The notes: generated from the sequence alone by a model not told the origin. Shown: positions 8,369-16,012, numbered from the stretch's first letter. The stretch is DNA of 29,391 bases from Cardiobacterium sp963553325 (GCA_963553325.1 CAUVOF010000015.1:1-29391); one strand, 5' to 3'. Made by a program: numbers and translations.

Positions 8369-9280
8369 TTAAGGCGCGCGGCGTACCGGCACGGTGATGT
8401 TGCACACGTCGGTGTGTCCGGCGGGGCGGATAATCCAGTCGCCACCGCGGTTGCGGCGCGATTCGACCACGTCAGCGAAGCTCTGGCTGTCGGTTTTCAT
8501 CACTTGCAGCGCAACGCGCTCGCCTTCCGGCACATCGCTGCCGAGGCGGATGCGCTTAATGATGGTGTGTTCTTTCGGGTCTTGGTAGTAGCCCATGTAA
8601 CCGCCATCGTTGCCGCCGCCGCGCGGCAGTGAACTCAACAGCTCAACGCCTTGCAGGACGCGGCCGACGAGGGTGATGTTGCGGTCAAGGTGGCGCGGTG
8701 ATTGGCCGATGACCACATACAACTCGGTACCGTTGCTGCTGTCCGGCGGGTTATCGCGTCCAGCGCCGAGAATGCCGTAGCAGTGGGCAATCCAGGCGGT
8801 GTCTTTTTCGCTGGCAACTGGGAAACCGTCAACGAAACCGACTTTTTCCGACCAGCCGTCCGGGTCAGGCAACGCGGTGAAATGCAGCCCCTTGAGCGGT
8901 CGCTCAAATTCTGCCGGAAGTTTTTTGCTTTCAGCGGGTAACGGTTTTTGTTTGTCGGTATCGACGTTAGGGTCCCCAAACTGGGCGACGTAGTTGTCCT
9001 GCACGCGGTAAATGCTGAGGTCGTCCCAGAAATGTTTTTGCGCGAGCATACGGATTTGCGCGACGTGTTCCGGGGCGAAGTCGGGGGCGAGTTCGTAGAT
9101 GACCGTGCCTTTGTCCAGTTCCATGTAAAGCAGGTTAGCAGGATCAACGGTGCGCCAGGCATCGGCCGGAGCGCTGGCGATGATTTCATCGCTGCTGCGG
9201 TAGGGCTTTTTCGCGTCTTCAGCAAGAACAGGCGCGATGCAAAGGGCGGCGCAGGTCAGGGCAAGTACGTTTTTTTTCAT
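8369..9280 (-). CDS. secreted cyclophilin-type peptidyl-prolyl isomerase
   Basis: 303-aa protein with an N-terminal signal peptide (MKKNVLALTCAALCIAPVLA, cleavage likely before EDA) and a cyclophilin-like domain, suggesting a periplasmic folding catalyst for proline bonds. The core is visible in the stretch from KGTVIYELAPDFAPEHVAQI through FWDDLSIYRVQDNYVAQFGDP to GTELYVVIGQSPRHLDRNITLVGRVLQG. About 50 residues inserted in the core and a C-terminal extension make it longer than PpiA (about 190 aa), as in a known bacterial subfamily. I choose the ATG at 9280 over an upstream one at 9292: GAGG lies six bases before it and the signal peptide begins there. Confidence 0.88.
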   Translation of the reverse strand: MKKNVLALTCAALCIAPVLAEDAKKPYRSSDEIIASAPADAWRTVDPANLLYMELDKGTVIYELAPDFAPEHVAQIRMLAQKHFWDDLSIYRVQDNYVAQFGDPNVDTDKQKPLPAESKKLPAEFERPLKGLHFTALPDPDGWSEKVGFVDGFPVASEKDTAWIAHCYGILGAGRDNPPDSSNGTELYVVIGQSPRHLDRNITLVGRVLQGVELLSSLPRGGGNDGGYMGYYQDPKEHTIIKRIRLGSDVPEGERVALQVMKTDSQSFADVVESRRNRGGDWIIRPAGHTDVCNITVPVRRAP

Positions 9281-9363
9281 GGGTAGCCTCATCGGTTAAA
9301 GCCAGCAAGTTGTGGCAAGGGCAAAAGTTACGTTATGTAAGCAGAGGCGTCAATAACGCTAGC

Positions 9364-9927
9364 TTACTTTTCTTTTTCTGCCGCGGTGGCGCGCAGGACG
9401 CTGCCGATTTGGTTGGCAACGGCGCGCGGGGTGATGGTCGCGCCGGTGAAGCTGTCGATGTCGCCGCCGTCTTTTTTCACGGCAAAGCGGGTGTCGGCGA
9501 GGCTTTTTCCGGCAAATTGCAGTATCCACGGGTCGATGCGCGCCTCGATTTTGTCGCCAAGCCCCGGCGTTTCTTTGTGCGAAAGCACGCGCACGCCGAG
9601 CAGGGTTTTGTGGTCGGGGGCGATGCCGATGAGCAGCTTGATTTCGCCGTTGTAGCCTTTGTGGGTGCTGATTTGGTAGTAGCTGCTGCCGTCTGCGGTG
9701 CGGTAGCGCACGGCGGGTTCGCCGTCGATTGTGGTTTCTTCGCCGCGCTCAAGCAGGTCGCCGTTAATGGTTTCGCCGGGACTGATTTCGCGGAACTGGG
9801 CGATTTTGGCGTTACGCTCTTGGGCTTCGATGCGGCTTTTCGCGGCAAACCAGGCGATGCTGACGGCGGCAAAGGTGACGGCGGCAAAGGCGGCGAGGCG
9901 CAGGGCGGCGGTAAGCGGAGTTTTCAT
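9364..9927 (-). CDS. rnfG: ion-translocating oxidoreductase subunit RnfG (RsxG)
   Basis: 187-aa RnfG, the periplasmically exposed, membrane-anchored subunit of the Rnf/Rsx complex that carries covalent FMN. It has one N-terminal helix (residues 8-28) and an FMN-binding domain ending in SFTGATITPRAV; Thr164 is the expected flavinylated residue. LSHKETPGLGDKIEA is also diagnostic. The gene is 12 bases after the unknown 442-aa gene and in the same operon as rnfD. rnfE and nth, which follow rnfG in many gammaproteobacteria, are not downstream; the cyclophilin gene is. Confidence 0.93.
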   Translation of the reverse strand: MKTPLTAALRLAAFAAVTFAAVSIAWFAAKSRIEAQERNAKIAQFREISPGETINGDLLERGEETTIDGEPAVRYRTADGSSYYQISTHKGYNGEIKLLIGIAPDHKTLLGVRVLSHKETPGLGDKIEARIDPWILQFAGKSLADTRFAVKKDGGDIDSFTGATITPRAVANQIGSVLRATAAEKEK

Positions 9928-9939
9928 CGGTGGCGAGGG

Positions 9940-11268
9940 TCAGCTGTAGTTAAAGGTCATCAGTACGAGGCGGCTGTGCGGTTCGTAGAGAAGGTAGATG
10001 GTATCGGCACCGCCTTTGCCCCAGTAGTAGCCAGCATCTGCTGCGATGCAGATGAAGCGCTTGCCCTGGTAGCGGATGTCCGCTTCTGCGCCCCAGTTGT
10101 CGTAGTCTTCGTCGATGGTAAACGCCGCTGGCGGCTCTATGGTGGACCAGTTTCCGTAATAACAGGGGGACAGAAAACTCGGTGGGCCGCCGAAACTCGG
10201 TAGACCGTAATCATCGAGCCATTCGATGACCACGCCACTCTCGCGGTAAAGCCGTTTGATTTGCTGGTAGCTGGCGTGCACTTCGGCGAAGCGTTTCTGC
10301 GCGTCCGCGTCGAGAAAGTAGTCTTCTTCGGCGAGAAAGCGATAAGTACCGTCGTCTTCGAGATGGAAGCAGAGCCAGTTTTCGCTGCAATAGTCGGTAT
10401 GTGCCGCCTGGGTATTGCTACCAATACAGCCGTAGCTGGGTTCGATAGGTTTGAGGAAATGCAGGCGGACGTCGCCCAGCGCTGGATCGAGCGAGGCGAG
10501 GTCGAAGCTGACAAGCGGCAGTAGGTATTTTTCCAGCCAGGGTTGGGCGGCGCTGAAGACGGTGCTGGCTTCCGGGAAGTAGTCAATGTGCGCCGGTTTT
10601 CGTCCAGGCTGCAGCACTTTTATATCAGCGGCCTTTGGGCGCAGCTCTGGTGGCACGTTGTCAAGGTAGGCAGCAATGGCGATTGAAGCCTTATAGCGGC
10701 GGCAAAGGCTATCGACAATTCTTGCGACGCTTTCTTTGCTGCGCGACGTCTGCACAGGCTCGGACAGGTAAACCGTCATCAGCATTGAGCCCCGCCCCAT
10801 ATTGAGCAGGCGTTCCTTGAGGAGGTATGGGGCGTTTTCCGTGCCGTAGCCGTCAGCATGGTTAAGCATGACGGCAAAGGCGCGCAGGGCATCTGCCTGC
10901 CCGTATGCGGTTATCGGCCAGCCGCTGCGGGTCAGCCATTCGATGCCGTGCTGCTCACCGTAGGCTTTGAGATGCAGGGCATCGCGCAAGGCTTCTGCCG
11001 GATAGGTGCCGGGCGGGTCATCCCACGCCCATTGCCAGCGGCCATTGTCTTCGCGGCCGATGATTTGCACGCGGCAGACGATTTCACCGAGGCGGGCGGT
11101 CGCCGTGTCAAGGTCAATGGATTTGAGATGCCGCCCCAATTCCTGCAATGCTTGCTGGCGCTCAAGGCTTTGACCGAGGTACGGCAGGGCGAGTTCGTAC
11201 ATTTCCTCACGCAGGGCAAGGTAGGCGACATAGTCGGCAGGGGGAAGCGGGTTGTCGTAAAGGCTCAT
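9940..11268 (-). CDS. unknown protein inserted between rnfD and rnfG, DUF6882-like N-terminal part
   Basis: 442-aa protein of unknown function. It has no signal peptide or membrane helix and is rich in Trp and Tyr. Residues about 60-150 (WQWAWDDPP, then LKAYGEQHGIEWLT) resemble the DUF6882 family; the match is from memory and is only moderate. The C-terminal half contains CFHLEDDGTYRFLAEEDYF and ends in DTIYLLYEPHSRLVLMTFNYS, a domain I cannot name. Such soluble DUF proteins are sometimes immunity or accessory proteins, but nothing here proves that. AGGA precedes the ATG by seven bases. It is 17 bases after rnfD and 12 before rnfG, so it is co-transcribed with the Rnf genes. Its base composition is like theirs. 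Confidence 0.85.
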   Translation of the reverse strand: MSLYDNPLPPADYVAYLALREEMYELALPYLGQSLERQQALQELGRHLKSIDLDTATARLGEIVCRVQIIGREDNGRWQWAWDDPPGTYPAEALRDALHLKAYGEQHGIEWLTRSGWPITAYGQADALRAFAVMLNHADGYGTENAPYLLKERLLNMGRGSMLMTVYLSEPVQTSRSKESVARIVDSLCRRYKASIAIAAYLDNVPPELRPKAADIKVLQPGRKPAHIDYFPEASTVFSAAQPWLEKYLLPLVSFDLASLDPALGDVRLHFLKPIEPSYGCIGSNTQAAHTDYCSENWLCFHLEDDGTYRFLAEEDYFLDADAQKRFAEVHASYQQIKRLYRESGVVIEWLDDYGLPSFGGPPSFLSPCYYGNWSTIEPPAAFTIDEDYDNWGAEADIRYQGKRFICIAADAGYYWGKGGADTIYLLYEPHSRLVLMTFNYS

Positions 11269-11285
11269 GGTTTTTTCCTAGTGGT

Positions 11286-12206
11286 TTAGCGGTAACGCGG
11301 TTGGGTGAGTGGGTCAATCAGCGGCACCAGGCCGTTGGCGATGAGGATGGCGAAGGCGACGCCGTCGGGGAAGTTGCCGAGGTTGCGGATGGCAATGGCG
11401 AGCGCGCCGACGAGGATGCCGTAGAGCCAGCGACCGCGCGCGCTGGTCGCGGCGGTAACGGGGTCGGTGGCGATAAAGCAGGCGCAGAAGACGATGGCGC
11501 CGCTCATCAGCTGGCTGTAAGGGTTGAGCGCGAGCGGCATCGCCAGCCAAAAGATGAAGGCGGCGGCAGTAGCGCCAACGAGGGTGGAGGCGAGCAGGCG
11601 CCAGTCGGCGGCGCGGGTGATGCTTATCCAGATGCCGCCGGCAAGCCAGGCGAGGTTGAGCAGTTGTTGTTGCCACGGCGGATAGAGGGCGGCAAGCGGC
11701 TCACCGGCGATGCGCAGGATGCGGCTGTGGTCGAGCAGGGTGGCGGCGCTGGTCGCGTCCACGCTGAACAGGGAGACGGGCGCGGCGGGCATGCCGCTCA
11801 TTTGCGCCGGGAAGCTGATGAGCAGCACCGCGAAGCCGACCATCGCCGGGTTGAACGGGTTTTGTCCGAGGCCGCCGTAGAGGTGTTTGCCAAGCAGCAC
11901 GGCGAAGGTGATGCCGATGAGCGGAATCCACCACGGCGCGAGTACCGGCAGCGACAGCGCCAAGAGGATGGCGGTAACGAGGACGCTGCCGTCGCGCAGC
12001 GGGGCGTAGGGTTTGCCGCGTAACCAGAGGACGGCGGCTTCGAGCGCGTAGGCGGCGGCGATGGTCAGTGCCAGTTGGCCGAGCCAGCGGCTGCCCTGCC
12101 AGTGGAGGAGGACGAGGACGCCGGGCAAGGTCGCGGCCGCCACTTGCAGCATGACGCGGCGCAAGGGCGGCGCGGTGTGGAGATAGGGCGAGGTCGATGG
12201 GGTCAT
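11286..12206 (-). CDS. rnfD: ion-translocating oxidoreductase subunit RnfD (RsxD)
   Basis: 306-aa membrane subunit of the Rnf complex, which couples electron transfer between ferredoxin and NAD (or SoxR reduction in E. coli) to ion movement. It has many hydrophobic helices and the conserved loops LRDGSVLVTAILLALSLP and GGLGQNPFNPAMVG. The covalent-FMN motif appears as DATSAATL (residues 150-157, Thr156 expected to be flavinylated), a variant of the usual SGAT. It also resembles NqrB but is shorter, and the partner is RnfG. The start overlaps the stop of the 53-aa ORF upstream by four bases (ATGA). Confidence 0.93.
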   Translation of the reverse strand: MTPSTSPYLHTAPPLRRVMLQVAAATLPGVLVLLHWQGSRWLGQLALTIAAAYALEAAVLWLRGKPYAPLRDGSVLVTAILLALSLPVLAPWWIPLIGITFAVLLGKHLYGGLGQNPFNPAMVGFAVLLISFPAQMSGMPAAPVSLFSVDATSAATLLDHSRILRIAGEPLAALYPPWQQQLLNLAWLAGGIWISITRAADWRLLASTLVGATAAAFIFWLAMPLALNPYSQLMSGAIVFCACFIATDPVTAATSARGRWLYGILVGALAIAIRNLGNFPDGVAFAILIANGLVPLIDPLTQPRYR

Positions 12207-12364
12207 TTCTGCTTGTCAGCCTGCGGACGGATGGGAATGGCGGTGTCGCGCATGTGTTGTTTGAGTTTGGCGTGGGCGATGCGGCGTTCTTCGCTTTTGG
12301 AACGGGCGGCGGCGAGTTTGGCATCGCGCATTTGTTTTTCTTGTTCGGTATCGCTTGAGTTCAT
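12203..12364 (-). CDS. 53-aa ORF in the place of rnfC, coupled to rnfD
   Basis: Small, highly charged protein that begins MNSSDTEQEKQMRDAKLAAA and is rich in Lys, Arg, Ala and Gln, probably a helix. The ATG at 12364 follows AGAGG with eight bases between, and its TGA overlaps the rnfD ATG (ATGA). The same frame stays open a further 13 codons upstream (ending ASQKAQEAIP before the Met) to a TAA. Composition and position recall the charged, Ala-rich C-terminal tail of RnfC, which would normally lie directly upstream of rnfD, so this may be a remnant of rnfC kept for coupling. It may instead be an unrelated small protein. Confidence 0.6.
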   Translation of the reverse strand: MNSSDTEQEKQMRDAKLAAARSKSEERRIAHAKLKQHMRDTAIPIRPQADKQK

Positions 12365-12509
12365 GGGGATTGCCTCTTGTGCTTTTTGGGACGCCGCATT
12401 TTACGGCTTATGGCAATAAAGCGCATCGCCAGCAGCGGCGCGGCAAAGCGGACGGCGTGCAATTCGCCAATCATCACGTTCCCTGCCGTGGGCGTGGCGG
12501 GCTATCCGC

Positions 12510-12515
12510 TATAAT
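12510..12515 (+). promoter_or_regulatory. probable tehA promoter -10
   Basis: A perfect TATAAT lies 27 bases upstream of the tehA ATG, with GGAG before the start. No good -35 is visible 16-18 bases upstream. The 178-base gap between the 53-aa ORF and tehA holds nothing else that I can support. Confidence 0.5.
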
Positions 12516-12542
12516 TCGCCGTCCCTTTTTCGGAGTTCTGCC

Positions 12543-13502
12543 ATGACTGCCCCTGCTGCCTCCGCGCGCCCCTTTCCCGTTCCCTTGAGTTATTTCAGCA
12601 TGCCGCTCGGCACCGCCGCGCTGGGGCTTTCCTGGCGTTATGGCGCCGCTGCTGGACTCGCGCCCGCCTGGGTCGGCGAGGCGATTTTGCTTTTTGCCGC
12701 CGCCCTGTGGTTGCCGTTGCTCGCCGCTTATGCGGTGAAAATCTGGCGGTTTCGCCCCGCGTTTTTCGCCGATTTGCAGGATTTGGTGCAGTGCTGTTTT
12801 TTAAGCATGATTCCTATCACCACCATGCTCTTTGCCCTCGCCGTGCTGCCCTATGCGCACGGGCTGGCGGTCGGCATGATTGCCGTCGGCATCGTCGGTC
12901 AGCTCGCCTTTGCCATGTATCGCGGCGCCGGGCTGTGGCGCGGCACGCATTCGCTCGCGGCAACGACGCCGGTGGTTTATTTGCCAACGGTGGCGGCGGC
13001 GTTTGTCAGCACCTCGGCGCTCGCCGCCCTCGGCCTGCACGATTACGCGCAGCTTTTTCTCGGCATGGGGATGTTTTCCTGGATGAGTCTGGAAAGCGCG
13101 ATTTTGCTGCGGCTGCGGGTGGAGCAAGCGCTCGCCCCGGCGGTGCGTGGTATCGTCGGCATTCAGCTGGCGCCGCCGTTTGTTGGCTGCGGTGCGTATT
13201 TCGCCGTCAATGGCGGCGCGGTTGATGCGTTTGCCCTGATGTTGATGGGTTACGGCATTTTGCAGGCGCTCTTTTTGGCGCGTCTCTTGCCGTGGTTGCT
13301 GGCGGAAGGCTTTTTCATGAGTTTTTGGGGCTTTTCGTTCGGTCTCGCCGCGATGACTGGCTGCGGCTTGCATTTGCTGGCAACCGGTACGATGCCCGCG
13401 CTCGGCATGGCGCTTGTCGCCATCGGCAGCAGCCTGATTGCCCTGCTGCTCGCCGCGACCCTCGGCGCGCTGCGGCGTGGCCGCTTTTTCGTTAAAAAAT
13501 AA
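12543..13502 (+). CDS. tehA: TehA-type anion channel (TDT family)
   Basis: 319-aa, ten-helix membrane protein of the tellurite-resistance/dicarboxylate transporter family, closely like E. coli TehA and related to plant SLAC1 anion channels. Matching blocks include SMPLGTAALGLSWRY, LWRGTHSLAATTPVVYLPTVA, GMGMFSWMSLES and GIQLAPPFVGC. The gate region SFWGFSFG (about residues 260-267) contains the Phe that occludes the pore in the Haemophilus TehA structure. The natural substrate is probably a small anion, and tellurite resistance may be incidental. No tehB follows; kefC does, nine bases later. Confidence 0.92.
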   Translation: MTAPAASARPFPVPLSYFSMPLGTAALGLSWRYGAAAGLAPAWVGEAILLFAAALWLPLLAAYAVKIWRFRPAFFADLQDLVQCCFLSMIPITTMLFALAVLPYAHGLAVGMIAVGIVGQLAFAMYRGAGLWRGTHSLAATTPVVYLPTVAAAFVSTSALAALGLHDYAQLFLGMGMFSWMSLESAILLRLRVEQALAPAVRGIVGIQLAPPFVGCGAYFAVNGGAVDAFALMLMGYGILQALFLARLLPWLLAEGFFMSFWGFSFGLAAMTGCGLHLLATGTMPALGMALVAIGSSLIALLLAATLGALRRGRFFVKK

Positions 13503-13511
13503 GGAGATTTT

Positions 13512-15395
13512 ATGACCGCATTGTTTACCACCGCTTTCGTTTACCTTGCCGCGGCGGTGCTGATTGTGCCGCTGGCAAAACGCTTTGGCCTCGGCTCGGT
13601 GCTCGGCTATCTGCTCGCCGGGATTCTCATTGGCCCGACGCTTGGCCTGGTTGGTCAGGAAACGCACGACGTGCAGCACGTTGCCGAATTTGGCGTGGTG
13701 ATGATGCTGTTTCTCGTTGGTCTGGAACTGGAACCAGCGATGCTGTGGAAGCTGCGCGCCAAGCTGCTCGGCCTCGGCGGCTTGCAGGTGCTGGGCACGA
13801 TTACCGTCATCGCCCTCTTTGCCCTGCTGCTCGACCAGCCGTGGCAGGTGGCGATTACCGCGGGCTGCGTGCTGGCGCTGTCTTCCACCGCCATCGTCCT
13901 GCAAACGCTGGGCGAGAAAGGGCTGCTAAACAGCCCCGGCGGGCAGGCGAGCTTTTCCGTGCTGCTCTTTCAGGACATCGCCGTCATCCCGATGCTGGCG
14001 CTCTTGCCGCTGATTGCCATCCCGGAGCTGACCGCGCTCGCCCACAGCGCCGGCGGCCATGACAACACCACCCTGCTCGACGGTATGGCGGGTTATCTCA
14101 AGCCGATAGTCATCCTCGCCATCGTCGGCGGCCTGATTCTCGGCTTCCACTACCTCTCGCATCCGTTTTTGCGCTACATCGCGCGCTCGCGCCTGCGTGA
14201 GGTTTATACCGCAACCGCCTTGATGCTGGTCGTCGGCATATCCGCGCTGATGAACCTCATCGGTCTCTCGCCCGCGCTCGGCGCCTTCATCGCCGGCGTC
14301 GTCCTGGCGGACAGCGAATACCGCCACGAATTGGAAAGCACGCTGGAGCCGTTCAAAGGCTTGCTGCTCGGCCTCTTCTTCATCACCGTCGGCGCGGGCA
14401 TCGACTTTGCCCTGCTGCGCAGCGAATTCCTCGCCATCCTCGGCATCACCCTCGCGGTAATGGCGCTGAAAGCGGGCGTACTCTACGCGCTCGGCAAAAT
14501 CTTCCACCTCAAAGGGCTGAACAACCAGCTCTTTACCCTCTCGCTGGCGCAGGCGGGGGAATTCGGCTTCGTCCTGCTTTCCTTCGCGGTACAACACGGC
14601 GACATGCCGGAAGACACCGCCGAACGCCTGCTGCTGGTGGTCGCCCTCTCGATGCTGCTGACACCGCTGCTCTTCATCGCCTACGACAAACTGCTCGCGC
14701 CGCGCGCCAGCCGCGAAGGCCTGGAGCGCGAGGCGGACGTCATCGCCGAAGAAAACCCCATCATCATCCTCGGCCACGGCCGCGTCGGCCAATTGGTGGA
14801 TAACCTGCTGCTCTGCTGCGGTCATCACACCACCGTCATCGACTACGACGTCGAGACCGTCGAAGGACTGTCGCGCTTTGGCGTAAAAAGCTACTTTGGC
14901 GACGCCAGCCAACCGGCAATGCTGGCAGCGGCGGGCATCGACAAGGCGCAGCTGCTGATTATCGCCATCGACCAGCCGGAGCAGGCGGTCGCCATCACCG
15001 AACACGTGCGCCGCGCCCATCCGAACCTGCCGATTATCGCCCGCGCCTACGACCGCATCCACGTGTACCAGCTCTACCGCGCCGGCGCCAACGCCATCAT
15101 CCGCGAAACCTTCGACGGTGCCATCCGCACCGGGCGCACCGCGCTGGAAATGCTCGGCATGGACGCGGAAAAAGCAAAAGAAATCAGTAAATTCTACTTC
15201 CACCGCGACCGCCACGGCGCGCAACAAATGGCAGAAGCCTACGACCCCAACCTGCCGCGCTTTGGCAACGAGCGCATGGCAGCGATTGCCAAAGTAAACA
15301 ACGCCATCACGCGCGAGATGATTGCCATGTTGATGCGCGGCGAGACGGTGGACTGGCAACCGCGCGAAGATAGCGCAACGCGGCATAAGGGCTAG
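13512..15395 (+). CDS. kefC: KefC-type potassium/proton antiporter
   Basis: 627-aa CPA2-family antiporter. The N-terminal transport domain (about residues 1-390) has many helices and includes the KefC regulatory-loop region HELESTLEPFKGLLLGLFF. The C-terminal RCK domain begins with IIILGHGRVGQ near residue 420, the nucleotide-binding glycine motif. E. coli KefC is held shut by glutathione and opened by glutathione adducts to acidify the cell against electrophiles. KefB and KefC paralogues are hard to separate; length and loop favour KefC. AAGGAG precedes the ATG by five bases. No kefF/kefG ancillary gene is next to it. It is co-transcribed with tehA. Confidence 0.9.
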   Translation: MTALFTTAFVYLAAAVLIVPLAKRFGLGSVLGYLLAGILIGPTLGLVGQETHDVQHVAEFGVVMMLFLVGLELEPAMLWKLRAKLLGLGGLQVLGTITVIALFALLLDQPWQVAITAGCVLALSSTAIVLQTLGEKGLLNSPGGQASFSVLLFQDIAVIPMLALLPLIAIPELTALAHSAGGHDNTTLLDGMAGYLKPIVILAIVGGLILGFHYLSHPFLRYIARSRLREVYTATALMLVVGISALMNLIGLSPALGAFIAGVVLADSEYRHELESTLEPFKGLLLGLFFITVGAGIDFALLRSEFLAILGITLAVMALKAGVLYALGKIFHLKGLNNQLFTLSLAQAGEFGFVLLSFAVQHGDMPEDTAERLLLVVALSMLLTPLLFIAYDKLLAPRASREGLEREADVIAEENPIIILGHGRVGQLVDNLLLCCGHHTTVIDYDVETVEGLSRFGVKSYFGDASQPAMLAAAGIDKAQLLIIAIDQPEQAVAITEHVRRAHPNLPIIARAYDRIHVYQLYRAGANAIIRETFDGAIRTGRTALEMLGMDAEKAKEISKFYFHRDRHGAQQMAEAYDPNLPRFGNERMAAIAKVNNAITREMIAMLMRGETVDWQPREDSATRHKG

Positions 15396-15402
15396 GGATT
15401 TA

Positions 15403-15433
15403 TACATACACGAACCCCGATATCGTGTATGTA
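15403..15433 (+). repeat. post-stop hairpin element, copy after kefC
   Basis: TACATACACGA (15403-15413) pairs perfectly with TCGTGTATGTA (15423-15433) around the loop ACCCCGATA, beginning eight bases after the kefC stop. Read in the direction of the gene, the left half TACATACACGAACCCCG is identical to the start of the hairpin that follows copA at 24111-24075. It has no T-run, so it is not an ordinary terminator. Confidence 0.8.
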
Positions 15434-15443
15434 AATGAACCGT

Positions 15444-15503
15444 GTAGGGTGGGTCTTGACCCACCGTCATGCAGGGGGCGTGGTGGGTCAAGACCCACCC
15501 TAC
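15444..15503. repeat. twin inverted repeat (22-bp arms, 16-bp spacer)
   Basis: Two 22-bp arms, 15444-15465 and 15482-15503, are perfect reverse complements with a 16-bp spacer (GTCATGCAGGGGGCGT). Each arm is itself a hairpin (GGTGGGTC-TT-GACCCACC on the left). The outer sequence GTAGGGTGGGTC is a REP-type palindrome. The element at 23994-24057 has the same design with a different core. Confidence 0.9.
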
Positions 15504-15510
15504 GACCATT

Positions 15511-15617
15511 TATAGCGATACACCGAAAGTTTCAGACAAGGTGCGCTACTGAAGACAGTACGTGGTTGTACGGCGAGGCAGCGCAACACAGTATGAAGCT
15601 TTTGGCGGATTGCTATA
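15511..15617. mobile_element. Correia/NEMIS-like miniature element, 107 bp
   Basis: The element starts TATAGCGATACACCGAAAG and ends with its imperfect reverse complement (CTTTTGGCGGATTGCTATA), giving 19-bp terminal inverted repeats. The interior has ACAAGG, GACAGTACG and GTACGGCGAGGCAGCGC. The TATAG ends, the length and these interior words match the short form of the Neisseria Correia repeat enclosed element as I recall it. It codes for nothing and would move only with a transposase supplied in trans. A decayed relative lies at 23909-23983. Confidence 0.75.
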
Positions 15618-15620
15618 ACG

Positions 15621-15650
15621 GAAAAACGCGCCAAGTGGCGCGTTTTTTTT
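15621..15650. terminator. bidirectional terminator between kefC and the 102-aa gene
   Basis: ACGCGCC (15626-15632), loop AAGT, GGCGCGT (15636/7-15643), with A's on the left and eight T's on the right. The T-run reaches the stop codon of the minus-strand gene at 15649. It probably ends the kefC transcript, placing all three repeat modules in the kefC 3' UTR. Confidence 0.88.
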
Positions 15651-15957
15651 ATGCATCCAGCGTGCGGATATTGAAATAGGCGTAGAGGTAGCCGTCGGTG
15701 CGGCTTTCGCGGAAGGTGAGGTCGGCATCTTCTGCGACATAACCGGAGGCGACGACGAGATTGAGCAGGTCGGAGACGCTGCGCCCGGCTGCCTCTTCCA
15801 GGCTGACGGTGATGCACTCGACTTGCAGCCTGCTGGCGGGAATATGCAGCTTTTGATACAGCCCGGTGTATTCAAACAGCGGGAAGCGGTGTTCTTCGTG
15901 GACTTCGCCGCCTTCGGGCAGGCGGATGCGGTGAAAAAGGTCGGAAGTTTCGTTCAT
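15649..15957 (-). CDS. hypothetical protein, 102 aa
   Basis: Small, acidic, soluble protein with no signal peptide or membrane helix that I do not recognise. It has an even amphipathic pattern (FHRIRLPEGGEVHEEHRFPLF, then LQVECITVSLEEAAGRSVSDL and DGYLYAYFNIRTLDA) suggestive of a compact alpha/beta fold. It is the last of three minus-strand genes (ABM-domain protein, EF-Tu domain-3-like protein, this one), 55 bases after the second. No clear ribosome site precedes the ATG at 15957. Codon use matches the neighbours, which supports a real gene. Confidence 0.6.
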   Translation of the reverse strand: MNETSDLFHRIRLPEGGEVHEEHRFPLFEYTGLYQKLHIPASRLQVECITVSLEEAAGRSVSDLLNLVVASGYVAEDADLTFRESRTDGYLYAYFNIRTLDA

Positions 15958-16012
15958 GGTGTGTCGTGTGTTGGTTGGTGTTTAAGCCAGACAAGGGATT
16001 TTTGCAGACGTG

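Noticed and set aside
9364..12206. Na+-NQR subunits NqrB/NqrC instead of RnfD/RnfG
   Set aside because: Lengths (306 and 187 aa) and motifs fit RnfD and RnfG; NqrB and NqrC are longer.
15403..15433. Ordinary kefC terminator at the first hairpin
   Set aside because: There is no T-run after the stem, and a much better terminator follows at 15621-15650.
13926..15509. 527-aa open frame on the minus strand opposite kefC
   Set aside because: It is antisense to a clearly conserved antiporter, has the His/Val/Asp-rich look of a reverse frame of GC-rich coding DNA, and resembles no family.
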